15,988 bases of DNA from the NCBI GenBank assembly GCA_030452365.1, contig JAKDMK010000012.1, positions 1 to 15,988 of the forward strand, in the 5' to 3' direction. Positions 15,914 through 15,988 of the stretch are shown here, piece after piece (within the stretch, counting starts at the first letter, position 1; every line of letters begins with the position of its first letter). The stretch comes from Nitrococcus sp. (lineage in GTDB: Bacteria; Pseudomonadota; Gammaproteobacteria; Nitrococcales; Nitrococcaceae). The notes under the pieces were generated by a model. It saw nothing but the letters and a program-made list of their open reading frames with translations. It did not search any database and was not told the origin of the DNA. The translations under genes and the position numbers were made by a program.

Positions 15914-15988
15914 ATGAGCCATGATCAGAACTTCAAAAACCTCATTCTGGATTACCCGCGCCAGGCACTTCAGTTCTTCGCTGCTGAA
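15914..15988 (+). CDS. Rpn/PD-(D/E)XK-like protein, N-terminus only
   Basis: The first 25 codons of a gene cut by the window edge: MSHDQNFKNLILDYPRQALQ then FFAAE. AGAGGG is six bases upstream of the ATG. The start 'MSHDQNFKNLILDYPRxAL' resembles proteins of the Rpn/PDDEXK transposase-like nuclease group that are common, often in many copies, in gammaproteobacteria and cyanobacteria. This is from memory of the family. The catalytic region is outside the window. Confidence 0.55.
   Translation, partial: MSHDQNFKNLILDYPRQALQFFAAE

Overview
The window reads as a chromosomal segment of a GC-rich gammaproteobacterium. The evidence is a prfB-lysS operon in which prfB keeps an E. coli-like +1 frameshift site, a full-length HrpA of the gammaproteobacterial type (1294 aa), a Bcr/CflA-type exporter, and EPS-locus regulators (RfaH/NusG-like and EPS-associated MarR-like) of the kind found in gammaproteobacteria. 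A purple-sulfur or Ectothiorhodospira-like relative is plausible, but this is only an impression.

Layout. (1) 1-2767, minus strand: core translation operon prfB (release factor 2) then lysS (lysyl-tRNA synthetase), with an inverted repeat between them and another palindromic repeat after lysS. (2) 2844-3487: a decayed VapC-like fragment, then a lower-GC hicB-hicA pair whose hicA carries an in-frame amber codon. (3) 3560-8037, minus strand: a two-gene unit, a metallophosphoesterase followed by hrpA. (4) 8251-12463: three Phd/PIN toxin-antitoxin modules on the plus strand. The first has a frameshifted toxin; the other two look intact. They are interrupted by a Bcr/CflA-family MFS transporter and, on the minus strand, a truncated and frameshifted HipA remnant. 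Two copies of a roughly 97-bp double-hairpin repeat sit exactly at the 3' ends of the first two PIN genes. (5) 12467-15988: a mosaic of remnants (internally deleted HicB, EPS-associated MarR regulator, 5' and 3' pieces of a DUF4143-type ATPase, DUF433 piece, RfaH-like C-terminal half) around three intact-looking genes: a Wzz-like polysaccharide chain-length protein and an MNT/HEPN (MntA/HepT-like) toxin-antitoxin pair. The window ends inside an Rpn/PD-(D/E)XK-like gene.

Interpretation. The backbone (prfB-lysS, phosphoesterase-hrpA) is ordinary. The space between and after it is a hot spot for small stability modules: at least nine toxin-antitoxin-related loci or scars are visible in 16 kb, roughly half of them broken. 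The right end also looks like the eroded edge of an exopolysaccharide locus (MarR-EPS, Wzz, RfaH). No RNA gene, CRISPR array, transposase or prophage gene was recognised. No single wholly new system stands out; the most interesting signals are the amber-split hicA, the in-frame shortened HicB, the ATPase pieces flanking wzz behind a 33-bp palindrome, and the repeats joined to toxin 3' ends.
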